Origin: Patella vulgata
Taxonomy: Eukaryota > Mollusca > Gastropoda > Patellidae
Length of the DNA stretch: 64,000 nucleotides
Direction: 5' to 3'
NCBI RefSeq assembly: GCF_932274485.2
Contig: NC_065881.2
Span: 88,264,724 to 88,328,723 of the forward strand
The translations under genes and the position numbers were made by a program. The notes under the pieces are model-generated. The model had not been told where the DNA came from, did not search any database, and was given only the letters and a program-made list of their open reading frames with translations. Below, piece by piece: positions 54,268 to 64,000 of the stretch. Each line of letters opens with the position of its first letter. Position 1 is the stretch's first letter.

Positions 54268-54536
54268 GCAATTGCCAAGGGTGGTTTTAACTGCGTGGCA
54301 ATGAGAAAAAGCAACCTCTGCTTTTCTTCCCATCCGAACAAGTAGACACTTTTCTTGACAACATCACCCACACCGAAACCACCCGATATGTGATGTGATG
54401 GTCGGGCTTAGGGATTCCGAGCACCGAGACCACCCGATATGTGATGTGGTGGTCGGGCTTAGGAACTCCGAGAATCGAGACCTGAGAATTCTTGTCGAGA
54501 ACCCAGATTGCTCTACGACTAAGCTGCGACATGCAT
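54268..54536 (-). repeat. A-related SINE with another tRNA-like head and a 50-bp duplication
   Basis: AATTGCCAAGGGTGGTTTTAACTG and TTCCCATCCGAACAAGTAGA match the SINE A body. The head in reverse has boxes reading TTAGTCGTAGAGCA and GGTCTCGATTCTC. Two 50-bp units (ACCACCCGATATGTGATGTG ... GTCGGGCTTAGG) stand in tandem at 54371-54471 between body and head. Confidence 0.65.
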
Positions 54537-54737
54537 TCTCTGAAAACAGATTATGTTCAAAATATTGTAGATAAAAAACAAGTAGGTTATCCAGAACTAA
54601 TTTAAGTACATGTAATTTTATTAACCCCCCCCCCCAAAAAAAAAAAAACACAACAGAAAAAAAAACAATTTTTATTTAGATAAGTATGCCCTTTGTTATC
54701 TCGTTTTATCATGTAAATGCCATATTGTCTTGTTGTT

Positions 54738-54987
54738 CTAAGGGGGTTTGGCTTGCCGGATTGTTAGCGCGTGCACTTTGTATCATAATGTCTGTCATTG
54801 AGGCGTGGTTTCGATTCCCCGGCCTGTCCAACCTCGTGCGTTTTCTCCGGGTCCTCTGGTTTCCTCCCACTGCTAAAGACCCCTGTGCGTAAGCGAATTA
54901 TTGAAATAACATTGAACCACATTTTAGTCCAGAAATATCCCAGATTGTGTCGAGTGGACGTTAAACCCCATTTTTTTCTCTCTCTCT
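54738..54987 (+). repeat. SINE B, shortened head
   Basis: GGCTTGCCGGATTGTTAGCG, then GTCATTGAGGCGTGGTTTCG with CAACTG deleted, and CCCCGGCCTGTCC with the GTACGTGACAAGG block deleted. The body and GGACGTTAAACCCCATTT end are intact. Confidence 0.85.
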
Positions 54988-55026
54988 TGAAATTAAATAA
55001 TTCCGCAGCGAATGTAACTTAAAACA

Positions 55027-55105
55027 AAAGTTCATCCGGATTTTCCGCAGTGGTATCCCCTTGTTAGTGGTGCGGGATGAGGGCCTGACAAGGACAACTC
55101 TCAAT
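55027..55105 (+). repeat. SINE A scrap
   Basis: GTTCATCCGGATTTTCCGCA to GAGGGCCTGACAAGGACAAC only. Confidence 0.65.
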
Positions 55106-55895
55106 CGAGCACAATCGGATATTATACTGTACGGTATGACCTTCCTTTAAACCAAATGCAAGTATATGAAATCCATCATTTGACTAGAGATAATTAACGA
55201 GATATTAAATACAAGCAATCTATGTGTCAGGGGGAAACCACTCTTGGGAACCTAATAATACATTAACATCCGGTGTAATCATATGGAGAATAATACGGGC
55301 TTTTATAAGGAGTCACTTCCTTTCAAATCTTCAGATCTTACAGAAACTAATGAAACGGAAGTCGATTCAAGGTTATCTGTATTAAACACGCATCATATAT
55401 ATTACATAAACTATATTTTAAGCCAATCAGATAGCTTGAAACCATTAATTGCGTGCTGGTTATAATTAGGTCGTAATAGGAAATTGCGTCAAATTGCAAA
55501 GTGTGATATTATCTGTCAGTTGAAGCACTGTGAATTGTAATCGTTTATAATTACTGTAAGTCACACTATTAACTAATCCGATCTCATATTTCAAACATGA
55601 CAAATTGGGAAATTGTTAGTATTTCAATTTGCCTTGGGACAGTACGCTGCTTTTGACGTATTTCTAGACCATGATCTGGTCCCCAAGCGCTATGTGTCTT
55701 GCTGTTGTACATACCCCTTGGAGGGGGAGGCGGGGGGTGGGGTCTCTTTGAAAAAAGTGGCATGCTTCTTCCTCGGACAATTTCGCATGGTGCATAGTAT
55801 GTTCATACATATTTACCAGTTTTTTTGGTGGGTTTCTTTATCGTTTTTTTTTTAAAAAAATACAATATTTTCATCCACGATATCTAAATGGTCTA
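55106..55895. other. unassigned spacer
   Basis: Frames of 60 and 80 codons (55283 and 55613) have no domain. A GGGGAGGCGGGGGGTGGGG run lies near 55720. No repeat recognised. Confidence 0.45.
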
Positions 55896-55909
55896 TGGAC
55901 CTGATAAGA

Positions 55910-56284
55910 AATGAAATGAAATGGGGTTTAACGTCCTACTGGGTAATGAATACGGGCATAATCCATACAGTGTGCTTTTTGCACGGGCAGCGGCACTATG
56001 GCCTACTCTTATATCAGATTCCAACTGCCTAGGGATCTGTTACGTGTACGTCTATGTATATACGGGTCCTCGTTTTTTGTCCCATCCGAACGACTAGACA
56101 GCTGTTCTTGTCAGGCCCTCCATCCTGCACCAATGACAAGGGGAAACCACGTTGGAAAATCCCGATGAACTTTCTCGGGTAATGCAGGGATCGAAATGCA
56201 GGGTATGCTTATTCCTTCACGATTTGTAATTTGGAGACCGGGGGAAATCATGTCGGAAAATCCTGATGAACGTTCTCGGCCAAT
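55910..56284 (-). repeat. SINE A with captured upstream DNA, mobilised as one unit
   Basis: Tail and body (with the CTGCTCC block deleted) run to GGTAATGCAGGGATCG. Then come AAATGCAGGGTATGCTTATT and GATTTGTAATTTGGAGA (module of 41.27 kb), and another SINE A junction piece (CATGTCGGAAAATCCTGATG to TTCTCGGCCAA). The complete unit is flanked by TGGACCTGATAAGA at 55896-55909 and 56285-56298. Confidence 0.9.
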
Positions 56285-56346
56285 TGGACCTGATAAGAGT
56301 TTTGTTTAAAGTTAAATTCGCTGCGAAATTATCTAATTTCAAAAGA

Positions 56347-56613
56347 GAGAAATGGGGTTTAACGTCCACTCGACACAAACTAGGTCATTTCGGGACTAAC
56401 ATATGGTTCAATTTTATTTCAATAATTCGCTTGTACGTAGGGGTCTTTAACAGTGGGAGGAAACCGGAGGTCCCGGAGAAAACCCACGATGATGGACAGG
56501 CGACCCTACACCGTGTCACGTACAAACGGGGAATCGAAACCACGCCAGTTGACTCAATGACAGATCTTATGATACAGCTCGCACATGCTAAGCATTCGGC
56601 CATCCAACTCCCT
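56347..56613 (-). repeat. SINE B, full length
   Basis: A short (GA) tail, GGGGTTTAACGTCCACTCG, a complete body, the B box (GGGGAATCGAAACCACGCC in reverse) and the head GCTAAGCATTCGGCCATCC. One of the best-conserved copies. Confidence 0.92.
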
Positions 56614-57589
56614 CACCACCATCTTATTTCAAAGTAGGCTACGTTAATCCCTGTAAACAACACACAGGCTTCACTACACTTTTTGGATTATGCTAAACAA
56701 TTGATGCAGAATAATATCTTATAATTTTACTAACATAAATCATCATTTGAATTCGTTTCACAGTCATATTATAATAAATACGGGCAATAAATATTCCACG
56801 ATTCTAAAATATTGCATAAGAAAGACATAAAACGAATTGGTTATACATGCTTCTTAGAAATTGAATATAAACTATCTTGAAAATTGACGCTAAACAGAAG
56901 CAAACTTGTTAATAATTTTATCAATCCTGCAATGGATATTTTTCTGAATGTTTAAAATATGCGGCTACTTAATAGATTTAGGGTAATTGCAAAAAAGAAA
57001 AAAATAATCTCCAGAATTCAGGATGTACAATCAACCCTTGTCGGTGCACGTGGGGTTCTCCGTGGACCCCATGCACATGTTTTAGAGTGTTTTGTAATAA
57101 CCACTGGGCACTGCTATATGAAATTTACATGTAGCGAAGAGTTCGGTATTCATCTACTTCCCACATGCAGAGTTACGTTACATGTAAATCAGGCCCAACG
57201 CTTGAAGGGAAAAAGGGGTCCAACCGGACCCCTAACTTATAACACACAGTAGAGATTTTGCTAATGTGTTTGCTGCCTGATATTGCGCATGCCAGAGTAT
57301 TCTTTCCTTTAGCATCTGTATGTTACAAATACCAAAAATTAAATGATGAATTCCAAATAATCAATGGTTTTTGTATCAAGCGTGAATTGCCATTTAACCT
57401 CTTTATCACATAGTACACAAAGTAGCAATTTTGTGAGAATTATTAAATCTTTCCCATATGTCGCTAGAATGTTTTTGAATAATAATTTAGGTGGTTTTTA
57501 GATGTCAGATAGGAAAGTAAATAAAAACCAAACCGCTGGCTTTTAATTCAAATATCTGTACGTAAAAAGGATTAAAAACGCCAGTTGTT
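56614..57589. other. unassigned spacer
   Basis: About 1 kb without a recognised element. A 97-codon frame (56959-57252) contains GVLRGPHAHVLECFV and ends QRLKGKRGPTGPLTYNTQ. I recognise no family. GGGGTCCAACCGGACCCC at 57214 is a perfect short palindrome. Confidence 0.4.
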
Positions 57590-57837
57590 CAAAATGAAAT
57601 GGGGTTTAAAGCTAAACGATCCTGCTCCAACTGGGCTAATGAAGACGGGTATGTGCCATGCAGTATGCTCTGGGGAAAATGTTGCCCGGATAGCGGCACT
57701 TCGGCCTACTCTTATATTGAATTCCAACTGCCGTGGTAGCTTTTACGTAAACGCCATTGTGTTCAGGGGACCTCTCATTTCCGTCCATCTGACAGTTGTC
57801 CTTGTCAGGCTCCACACCACTGACAAGGGGGGGGGGG
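57590..57837 (-). repeat. SINE A, 5' truncated, diverged
   Basis: AAAATGAAATGGGGTTTAAAG, CTCCAACTGGGCTAATGAAG, CCCGGATAGCGGCACTTCGG and CACTGACAAGG followed by a G run. The GACTAGACAG block is shortened. Confidence 0.82.
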
Positions 57838-57982
57838 GCTGACAAGGTGCTCAAAACCAAATAATTATCGACGCCGTGTCTTTAATGTAAGGATCCCATA
57901 TTTTCATAGTAACCATATTGAATGAAATGGACCGATATTCAATTCTTATTCCGGTTTTTTAATTTCGAATATTATGGTTAAT

Positions 57983-58215
57983 CGAAGACAAAGTGGCTCA
58001 GTGAGTAAGACGTTGGTTTGCTAACCTTGAGTTTTCGTGTTGTCCGAAACCCCGTGTACACATTGGCACGCACATAAATTATCCCTTGAATAGGGAACTC
58101 GATTTAAGAGAAGGCTGTATTGCACTCTGTAAGGCTTATGTCCGTCTTCATTAGCCGAGTCGGTGCAGAAACGTAGGACGTTAAACCCCATTTCATATGA
58201 ATTGATTTTATTTCA
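57983..58215 (+). repeat. SINE A, old, with body deletion
   Basis: Head AAGTGGCTCAGTGAGTAAGA joins at CGTGTTGTCCGAAACCCCGT, with the region from the B box to CGTTCGG missing. CATAAATTATCCCTTGAATAG and the GGACGTTAAACCCCATTTCA end follow. Confidence 0.82.
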
Positions 58216-58221
58216 TTTCCT

Positions 58222-58595
58222 TTAAACAAGCACTATGCAAGAGCTAAATCTGCACATTGCAGGTTTTCCTTTGGGCCTTAAATGTTATATAAATTATTAA
58301 TTAGACATTAATCCTAATCAATGCCCGATGCCATCGGATGCCCCGGATATTTAGTAGATTTGAATATGTTTTGCTGTTGATAAAATAACCGTAAAAATGG
58401 ATAATCGAGCCTTTGTTTATGTCGTAACAACGACAGCAATGACAATCGAAGCTACGGTGTTATCCTATCACCAATAACTGGGCTCAGAGTTAAGTAATCC
58501 GACTGAAACTTTTAAAATATTCCCGTGCCATTATCTATTTTTTCACTATTATAATGAAAACTGTCAGCTCTTTATCTAAACCCTACCTAATACCG
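58222..58595 (+). mobile_element. TTAAACAT-ended element, copy 4
   Basis: TTAAACAAGCACTATGCAAG, TTTGGGCCTTAAATGTTAT and ATTAATTAGACATTAATCC. It ends near CACTATTATAATGAAAACTG. It follows a SINE A tail by a few bases. Confidence 0.72.
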
Positions 58596-59133
58596 CTCAA
58601 TAATGAGGTTTTTTTTAGTATTTTAATGTACTTACCCGATTACGATTAAACAGAATACTGTGGACATCATTTTGAATTTTAAAATTACAATGACCAATAT
58701 ATTATTCCCTTCTCGCCATCTAGTTCTGACACGTTCTCTCAGTTAACTATTAATAGTGACGAGTCTCGTGCACAAGGTATGCGTATTACTCTTTCTGAAA
58801 CTATTTCTCGATTCAAGAGTTCAGATAACTATAATTCCTCTCACATAATGGTGGGCAATAACATCCCAATTTAAATCTCACAGTTGTTTGAGATTATCGT
58901 ATCCATTTAATCTTTTGTTAACCATATATAGTTAGAATAGATTATCCAGTTATTCGTTTGTAAACCATTGATATTTTATATAGATTTCGCTTTTGAGATA
59001 CGCATGAACGTAATCCACGACCACATTATGATCACAAACTTTTTATCGACAACGATTCCGAGATTTACGAGCATAAATTCTGTTTGTTTCCATGCATAAT
59101 ATAAAAGCACTTTCAATGATTCGATATACAGGG
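58596..59133. other. unassigned spacer
   Basis: No recognised element. Confidence 0.4.
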
Positions 59134-59263
59134 ATTAAACATGTAGGCCATCCACACTGATTTTAAACACTCAGATATTTCAATGCCTTGAAATTAAACA
59201 TAAAGTGCATCCACATAAATTCAAAAACTCAAATATTTCAGTGTACGGCAATTAAAACTTAAC
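59134..59263. repeat. tandem duplication of about 66 bp
   Basis: CATCCACACTGATTTTAAAC / CATCCACATAAATTCAAAAA and CACTCAGATATTTCAATG / ACTCAAATATTTCAGTG keep the same order and spacing. The two units are clearly diverged. Confidence 0.65.
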
Positions 59264-59390
59264 GTCCATTCAAGGCATAACTATAACTTTGATTGTATTG
59301 TAAAGTTATGATCTGTTCACCTTTATCACGAAATAAAATATGTTAAATCCTATCACCTGTCGAAACAAACACCCACAACACTCGTATTAC

Positions 59391-59528
59391 AGATATATCA
59401 TTACATACACAATATATGAATTGAAGGCAGGGATATAATAAAGTGCACTGTTAAATGATACATCATTCCATAGATAATATATCAATTGAAGACCGGTGAT
59501 AATAATAAACTGCACTGTTAAACGATAT
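59391..59528. repeat. tandem duplication of about 68 bp
   Basis: ACAATATATGAATTGAAGGC...AAAGTGCACTGTTAAATGATA and ATAATATATCAATTGAAGAC...AAACTGCACTGTTAAACGATA. Confidence 0.75.
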
Positions 59529-59727
59529 GACGTTAGTTCTATCAATATATTATAAGGTGTTGCTTACAGATTGAGCATCATCAGTATAACCCAGCTGGTT
59601 GTGTGGTAATTATGATATATATCAATGTCCAGCTGTGGCCTATCATATACATATGTAGTATCGATGACCGGCGGAAATAATCTATAACTAGAACCAGTTG
59701 TTCATGTCGACATATTTAATGATCACA

Positions 59728-59730
59728 GAT

Positions 59731-59761
<31 letters not shown>

Positions 59762-60125
59762 AACGTCCACCCCATACAAACTGGGTCATTTCGGGACTAA
59801 CATATGGTTAGATTTCATTTCATTAATTCGCTTGCGCGTACGGATCTTTAGCACTGGCAGGAAGCCGTGGAGCCATAGCCTGCACAGTGTGCTATAAGGG
59901 ACATTTAGCACGGAAAGTGACGCTAATGTTATCTCGAATTCCTACTTCCAACGGAAACGTGTACACGGGACCTTGGTCTTTCTTTCTTTCCGTCTTTCCG
60001 AAACAAGAGAGAGGGAGAGAGAGAGAGGGAGAGAGTCGACACAAACTATGTCATTACGGGACATATGGTTCAATTTTATTTAAATAATTCGTTTGTGGGT
60101 AGAGGGCTTTAGTTGTCAAGAGAAC
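59728..60125 (-). repeat. SINE B / SINE A / SINE B cluster
   Basis: 59728-59875 is the 3' half of a SINE B (GA tail, G run, AACGTCCACCCCATAC to GCACTGGCAGG). 59885-60003 is an inner SINE A piece (GCACAGTGTGCTATAAGGGA to ACGGGACCTTGG). 60004-60125 is a second SINE B 3' part (GAGAG run, GTCGACACAAACTATGTC). All have the same orientation. Confidence 0.75.
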
Positions 60126-60291
60126 CAGACCTTATTCCTTAACGCAGGAAAACATGTCTAAAAGTACCGCATGCTAACATATGATAAATATGCTTCACAG
60201 CCCGTAGAAAAGACTGTAAAACGTGCTTCACTGTCTATAAAATCAACTGTTGGTTTAAACTCTAGTGAAATGTCAAATATGATGTATACAG

Positions 60292-60567
60292 AGAGAGAGA
60301 GAGAAATGGGGTTTAACGTCCACTCGACACAAACTAGGTCATTTCGGGACTAACATATGGTTTAATTCTATTTCAATAATTCGCTTGCGCGGATGGGTCT
60401 TTAGCAGTGGGAGGAAACCGGGGGACCCGGAGAAAACCCAAGAGGTTGGACAGGCGCCCCTACTCCTTGTCACGTACAACCGTGGATTCGAAACCACGCC
60501 AGTTGACTCAATGACAGGCCTTATGATACAGCGCTCACGTGCTAACCATTCGGTCATCCAACCCCCC
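60292..60567 (-). repeat. SINE B, full length, 12-bp TSD
   Basis: All modules are present, including the B box (GTGGATTCGAAACCACGCC) and A box (CTAACCATTCGGTCATCC) in reverse. TGATGTATACAG (60280-60291) and TGACGTATACAG (60568-60579) flank it with one difference. Confidence 0.93.
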
Positions 60568-60657
60568 TGACGTATACAGTTAGAAATTTAAGGCAGTGTT
60601 GTTTTGTGTGGAGTCGAGGGTATTTTAGGTTTGAATGATAAAGCTCACGTTATATAT

Positions 60658-60891
60658 GAAATGTAATGAAATGAAATTGGGTTCCAGGTCCTGCTGTTCT
60701 GCTCCTAAACTGGATTAATGAAGACGGGCATACGCCATACAGTGTGCTATGAGGAAAATTTTGCCCGGGCAGCGGCGCTACGGCCTACTCTTATATCGAA
60801 TTCCAATGCCAAGGGATCGTTTACGTGCACGCCAATGTGTACACGGGACCTCGGTTTTTCGTCCCATCCGAACTACTAGACAGCTGTCCTA
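60658..60891 (-). repeat. SINE A, 5' truncated
   Basis: GAAATGTAATGAAATGAAAT then TTGGGTTCCAGGTCCTGCTG through to CTAGACAGCTGTCCT. Cut in the body. Confidence 0.9.
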
Positions 60892-60984
60892 TTGAAAGTA
60901 TAACATTATGTAAATTTTATGTGTTTCAATATAACGTACATAGACTCATGTCTGTTCTTCAACTTTTATTGGATATGTTATTGT

Positions 60985-61334
60985 TTAAACATACGTTATT
61001 CAAGAGCAAAATCTGACAATTTCAGTCAATTTGCTCCACTCCGAACCGAGATATTAGCGTTTGAAATTTTAGGCCTAGCCTCGATCATCATTACTCAAGT
61101 CGGTACGATAAAAAACATAGTCTCGATTATCCACTTTTGGATTAAATCATCAATGAGCGTTGAGCATCAAATCTGATTCAAATCCAGTAAATATCGCAGG
61201 CTAGCGATGTCATCGAGGGTTGATTATGGTCTGGATAAGTCAATTAATAACTAATTAATAATTTGGATAACATTTCAAGCCTAAAAATAGGCCTGCAAAT
61301 CGGCAGATATAGCTCTTGCATAATGCATGTTTAA
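60985..61334 (-). mobile_element. TTAAACAT-ended element, copy 5, both ends present
   Basis: TTAAACATACGTTATTCAAG at the left and, inverted, TTAAACATGCATTATGCAAG at the right, matching for about 31 bp to GAGC...ATCTG. At 350 bp it defines the family termini. The interior (CATTTCAAGCCTAAAAATAG) reads opposite to copy 1. Confidence 0.9.
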
Positions 61335-61363
61335 CATACAGGGAAATTATTTTTTTAATATAG

Positions 61364-61497
61364 ACAGAGAGAAAAAAAAAATGGGTTTAACGTCCACTCG
61401 ACACAAACTAGGTCATTTCGGGACTAACATATAGGAGGAAACCGGAGTACCCGGAGAAAACTCACGATGTTGGACAGGCGACCCTACTCTTTGTCAC
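61364..61497 (-). repeat. SINE B with internal deletion, 5' truncated
   Basis: ATGGGTTTAACGTCCACTCG to GGACTAACATA is joined to GGAGGAAACCGGAGTACCCG. About 60 bp around ATTCGCTTGCG are missing. It stops at CTCTTTGTCAC, before the head. Confidence 0.85.
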
Positions 61498-61702
61498 TTT
61501 TTAATATAGTGTATATGATTACATGAATAAAATCTGAACATTAATATTAGTCTAGTCTAAGAAATATTATCCATTTTCCTTGTTGGTATTTATAATAACA
61601 TATTGAACAAGTCAAGCATTAGAAACATTATCCAGATATTGACAATATGGAGATGTCAGACGATGACGCGATGTCTTACAGTTAATATAAACTGGCCAAG
61701 CG

Positions 61703-61705
<3 letters not shown>

Positions 61706-61741
<36 letters not shown>

Positions 61742-61870
61742 CGCACTGGATCGGACAGACGACTCCAGTCCTCGTCACGTACAAGCGGGGAATCGCAAAA
61801 ACACCACTTCAATCAATGGCAGACTTTATAGATCCGAAATCGCATGCGCTAAGCCATTCGGCCATCCTCC
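61706..61870 (-). repeat. SINE B with tail and body largely lost
   Basis: A (GA)n run passes directly to GGATCGGACAGACGACTCC. The B box (CGGGGAATCGCAAAAACACC) and A box (CTAAGCCATTCGGCCATCC) sides follow. The GTTTAACGTCC end is absent although the GA tail is present, so the deletion came after insertion. Confidence 0.7.
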
Positions 61871-62051
61871 CCAACAACAACATAGGAGATCAAAGCAACC
61901 TAATCAATGTTGAATTGTTTAAAATATCAATTAACTTGATTTGCAGCATGCTGTACAGTGATAGGTATATACACTGGTAAGCTGATACCGTTGACTAATG
62001 AAGCTAGGCCTTTTAATAATGAAATTAATAGTGATCATTGTTCTAAATTAA

Positions 62052-62279
62052 TGAGAGGATTGGATGACTGAATGGTTAGCACGTGCGCACTGTATCATAA
62101 AGCCTGTCATTGAGTCAACTGGCGTGGTTTCGACTCCCCGGTTGTACGTGACACGGAGTTGGGTCGCCTGCCTAACCTCGTGGGTTTTCTCCGGGTCCTC
62201 CGGTTTCCTCCCACTGCTAAAGACCCCTATGCGCAAGAGAATTATGACCTGGTTTGTGTCGAGTGGACGTTAAGCCCAA

Positions 62280-62314
<35 letters not shown>
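62052..62314 (+). repeat. SINE B, near full length
   Basis: Head GGATTGGATGACTGAATGGT, B box GGTTTCGACTCCCCGG and the body. The ATTGAAATAAAATTGAACCA block is deleted, and GGACGTTAAGCCCAATC precedes (CT)n. Confidence 0.9.
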
Positions 62315-62607
62315 AAACTAATGTTTAGTATCTATAGAAAGTGGTTAGAACTTATACAGTTGTCATTAAATAGCAGGTGTGTTACTAGCTGTAAAAGATG
62401 TCACTACTGGTTTAAATGTGTGACTATAACAGTTGGCTGAATCTCCGCCATTGTGGTGTGACGCAGATTTGGTAGTCTGTTTCATGATTGTACACCCAAT
62501 AATGATTTGATCGTGTCTGATGATATACCAATTATTCCGCGGTCCACGTTCGTCGACCTCGACAATCTTGATCGTTTCAGCTGTCAACAACATCAATTAT
62601 TTCAAAG

Positions 62608-62920
62608 GGAGGGGGAGAGGGAGGTCCGAATGGTCAGCGCACGCGTGTTGTATCATAAGGTCTGTCATTGAGTCAACTGGTGTGGTTTCGATTCCCCGGT
62701 TGTACGTGACAAGGAGTAAGGTCGCCTGTCCAACTTCGTGGGTTTTCTCCGGGTCCTCTGGTTTCCTACCACTGCTAAAGACCCCCACGCGCAAGCCAAT
62801 TATTAAAATATATTTGAACCATATGTTAGTCCCGAAATAAAATACTTTTTGCCGAGTGAACGTTAAACTCTCTCTCTCTATCTCTCCCTCTCTCTCTCTC
62901 GGTCTCTCTCTCTCTCTCAA
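62608..62920 (+). repeat. SINE B, full length, purine-rich start
   Basis: A GGGAGGGGGAGAGGGAGG leader replaces the first head bases, followed by TCCGAATGGTCAGCG and the B box GGTTTCGATTCCCCGG. The end GAACGTTAAACTCTCTCTC merges into the tail, so the CCCCAT block is lost. Confidence 0.88.
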
Positions 62921-63267
62921 TCAATCGAGATTTAAGCAACTACGTGACTTCTAGCCACCAAGCGTTTATAGTTTGGCGACTCTGTGTTGAGACTTATAAC
63001 AGCTATTGATTGACAACTCAATAGCTCTCAGAATTTTACAGATCAGCGACTGTATGCAGATATTACCGGGTTATAGTATTACTTACTACGTTACAATTAT
63101 AGCTAACCCGGGCTTAATGTCGTATTTATACCCATTGTCGTTTATGAATAATGTATTTATTACCTAACGAACATAATACACGGATTCTCTATATGATAAT
63201 CTACTTGTTACCAGAGTTGTTACTAGATATGTTACCCTGTTATAATAGATCGTATATAATTACACTG

Positions 63268-63548
63268 TCAATAGTTGACTGGGTATAGTGCCAGTAACGT
63301 GCCAAAAGTTAACTGTAGCGCCAGTAATATGGCAATAGTTAACTGTAGAGCCAGTAATATGGCAATAGTTGACTTTAGCTCCAGTAACACTGCCAATAGT
63401 TGACTGTAGCACCAGTAATATGCCAATAGTTGACTTTAGCGCCAGTAACACTGCCAATAGTTGACTGTGTATAGTGCCAGTAACATGCCAATAGTTGACT
63501 GTAGCACCAGTTATATGCCAATAGTTGACTGTAGCGCCAGTAATATGA
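63268..63548. repeat. 30-bp minisatellite, about 9 units
   Basis: The unit is GACTGTAGCGCCAGTAATAT + GCCAATAGTT. Variants include GTGTATAGTGCCAGTAACAT. Reverse frames with a 10-residue period (LLALQSTIG type) result from the repeat. Confidence 0.9.
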
Positions 63549-63619
63549 TGTTACCATTGTATAGAGTCGTTATCTTATAAAAACATACTACAATTAAAGA
63601 TCGAAGGTGGGGCGGGTGG

Positions 63620-63800
63620 GGGAGGGGAGGGGGGTGTAACGTCCACTCGACAACAACCATGAGATTTTAGGACTAACATATTGTAGATTTTTATTGCGCA
63701 CAGTCGTCTTTAGACGATGGGCCAAGCAAAGGGACCTATAGTTTCAGACTACGATTTCCCGCGAGGGCGTTAGACCATCCCAACAGACCATCGCACCCTA
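63620..63800 (-). repeat. SINE B relic
   Basis: GTGTAACGTCCACTCGACAA, ATTTTAGGACTAACATATTG and GTCGTCTTTAGACGATGGGC keep the SINE B order. A head-like end (GCGTTAGACCATCCC) differs from B and may come from a related family. Confidence 0.55.
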
Positions 63801-64000
63801 CCATCCAGCTGGACGCATGACCCTTAAACAAACCAAGGTGCTTCCATTTCAATAATCTAATATGTTTGTTGATAATCCTGGCAGTTTTAATCTAGGCGAT
63901 AAAGATTAATACCCAGGTAATATCACGTAGAATTACCTGGACTTTCTTAAAGACACATTATGTAAGATTTAAACAAAGAGCTGACCGTTCTTTTTCAAAA

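Noticed and set aside
62597-62920. Frames with PTSWVFSGSSGFLPLLKTPT or its reverse-strand partner.
   Set aside because: They are readings of SINE B on either strand, including (CT)n or (GA)n tails that give RERERE and SLSLSL runs.
1-64000. Retroviral, LTR or large virus-like elements.
   Set aside because: I looked for long terminal direct repeats, reverse transcriptase, integrase and capsid motifs and found none beyond a weak possible LINE tail at 38 kb.

Overview
This 64 kb window is animal, non-coding, AT-rich DNA built almost entirely of small mobile elements. I find no intact host gene, no rRNA gene, no functional tRNA gene, no CRISPR array and no convincing retrovirus or LTR element. 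The SINE content (tRNA-headed SINEs ending in GTTAAACCCCAT) and many TIR-bearing small elements look molluscan, most likely a marine gastropod. That is inference from general knowledge of mollusc repeats; no marker gene confirms it. Most open frames of 60-140 codons are readings through SINE copies.

Two SINE families dominate. Family A is about 360-380 bp when full length. It has a tRNA-like head (A box TGGCTAAGTGGG, B box GGTGTTCGATCCC), a body containing the block GCACGTAAAAGATCCCTTGG, and ends GACGTTAAACCCCA followed by (TTTCA)n. Family B is about 265-280 bp. It has a different tRNA-like head (A box TGGCCGAATGGTT, B box GGTTTCGATTCCCC), a body with GGGTTTTCTCCGGGTCCTCC, and ends GACGTTAAACCCCAT followed by (CT)n. 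In the entries below, plus strand means tRNA head first. Several copies have 11-14 bp target-site duplications (TSDs), and many are cut at the 5' end, as expected for target-primed reverse transcription. Rarer relatives with other tRNA-like heads lie at 17.2, 24.6, 24.8, 53.9 and 54.3 kb.

DNA transposons are the second layer. A 1.48 kb Tc1-like element (49.17-50.66 kb) has a decayed DD34E transposase and sits inside a 20-bp minisatellite. A second Tc1-like transposase tail lies at 15.78-15.96 kb. Non-autonomous TIR elements include a Harbinger-like one packed with the palindrome ATTCGGCCGAAT (31.9-32.3 kb), hAT-like ones with 8-bp TSDs (11.3-12.1, 29.6-29.9, 46.7-47.0 kb), a TTAAACAT-ended family with five copies, and several foldback hairpins.

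Third, tandem repeats occur at many places: a 1.1 kb array of 30-bp units at 2.2-3.35 kb, and smaller arrays at 6.7, 21.4, 34.5, 48.9, 54.1 and 63.3 kb. There are many (GA/CT)n runs, most of them SINE B tails.

The most informative parts are the nested insertions (B in A at 0.25-0.74 kb, A in B at 16.4-16.9 kb, hAT-like in B at 29.5-30.2 kb, a three-level nest at 11-12.2 kb), a SINE A form that carries captured upstream DNA (source candidate at 41 kb, copies at 36.8 and 55.9 kb), and tandem arrays made of the SINE A tail. Spacers not listed separately hold no element I can recognise.
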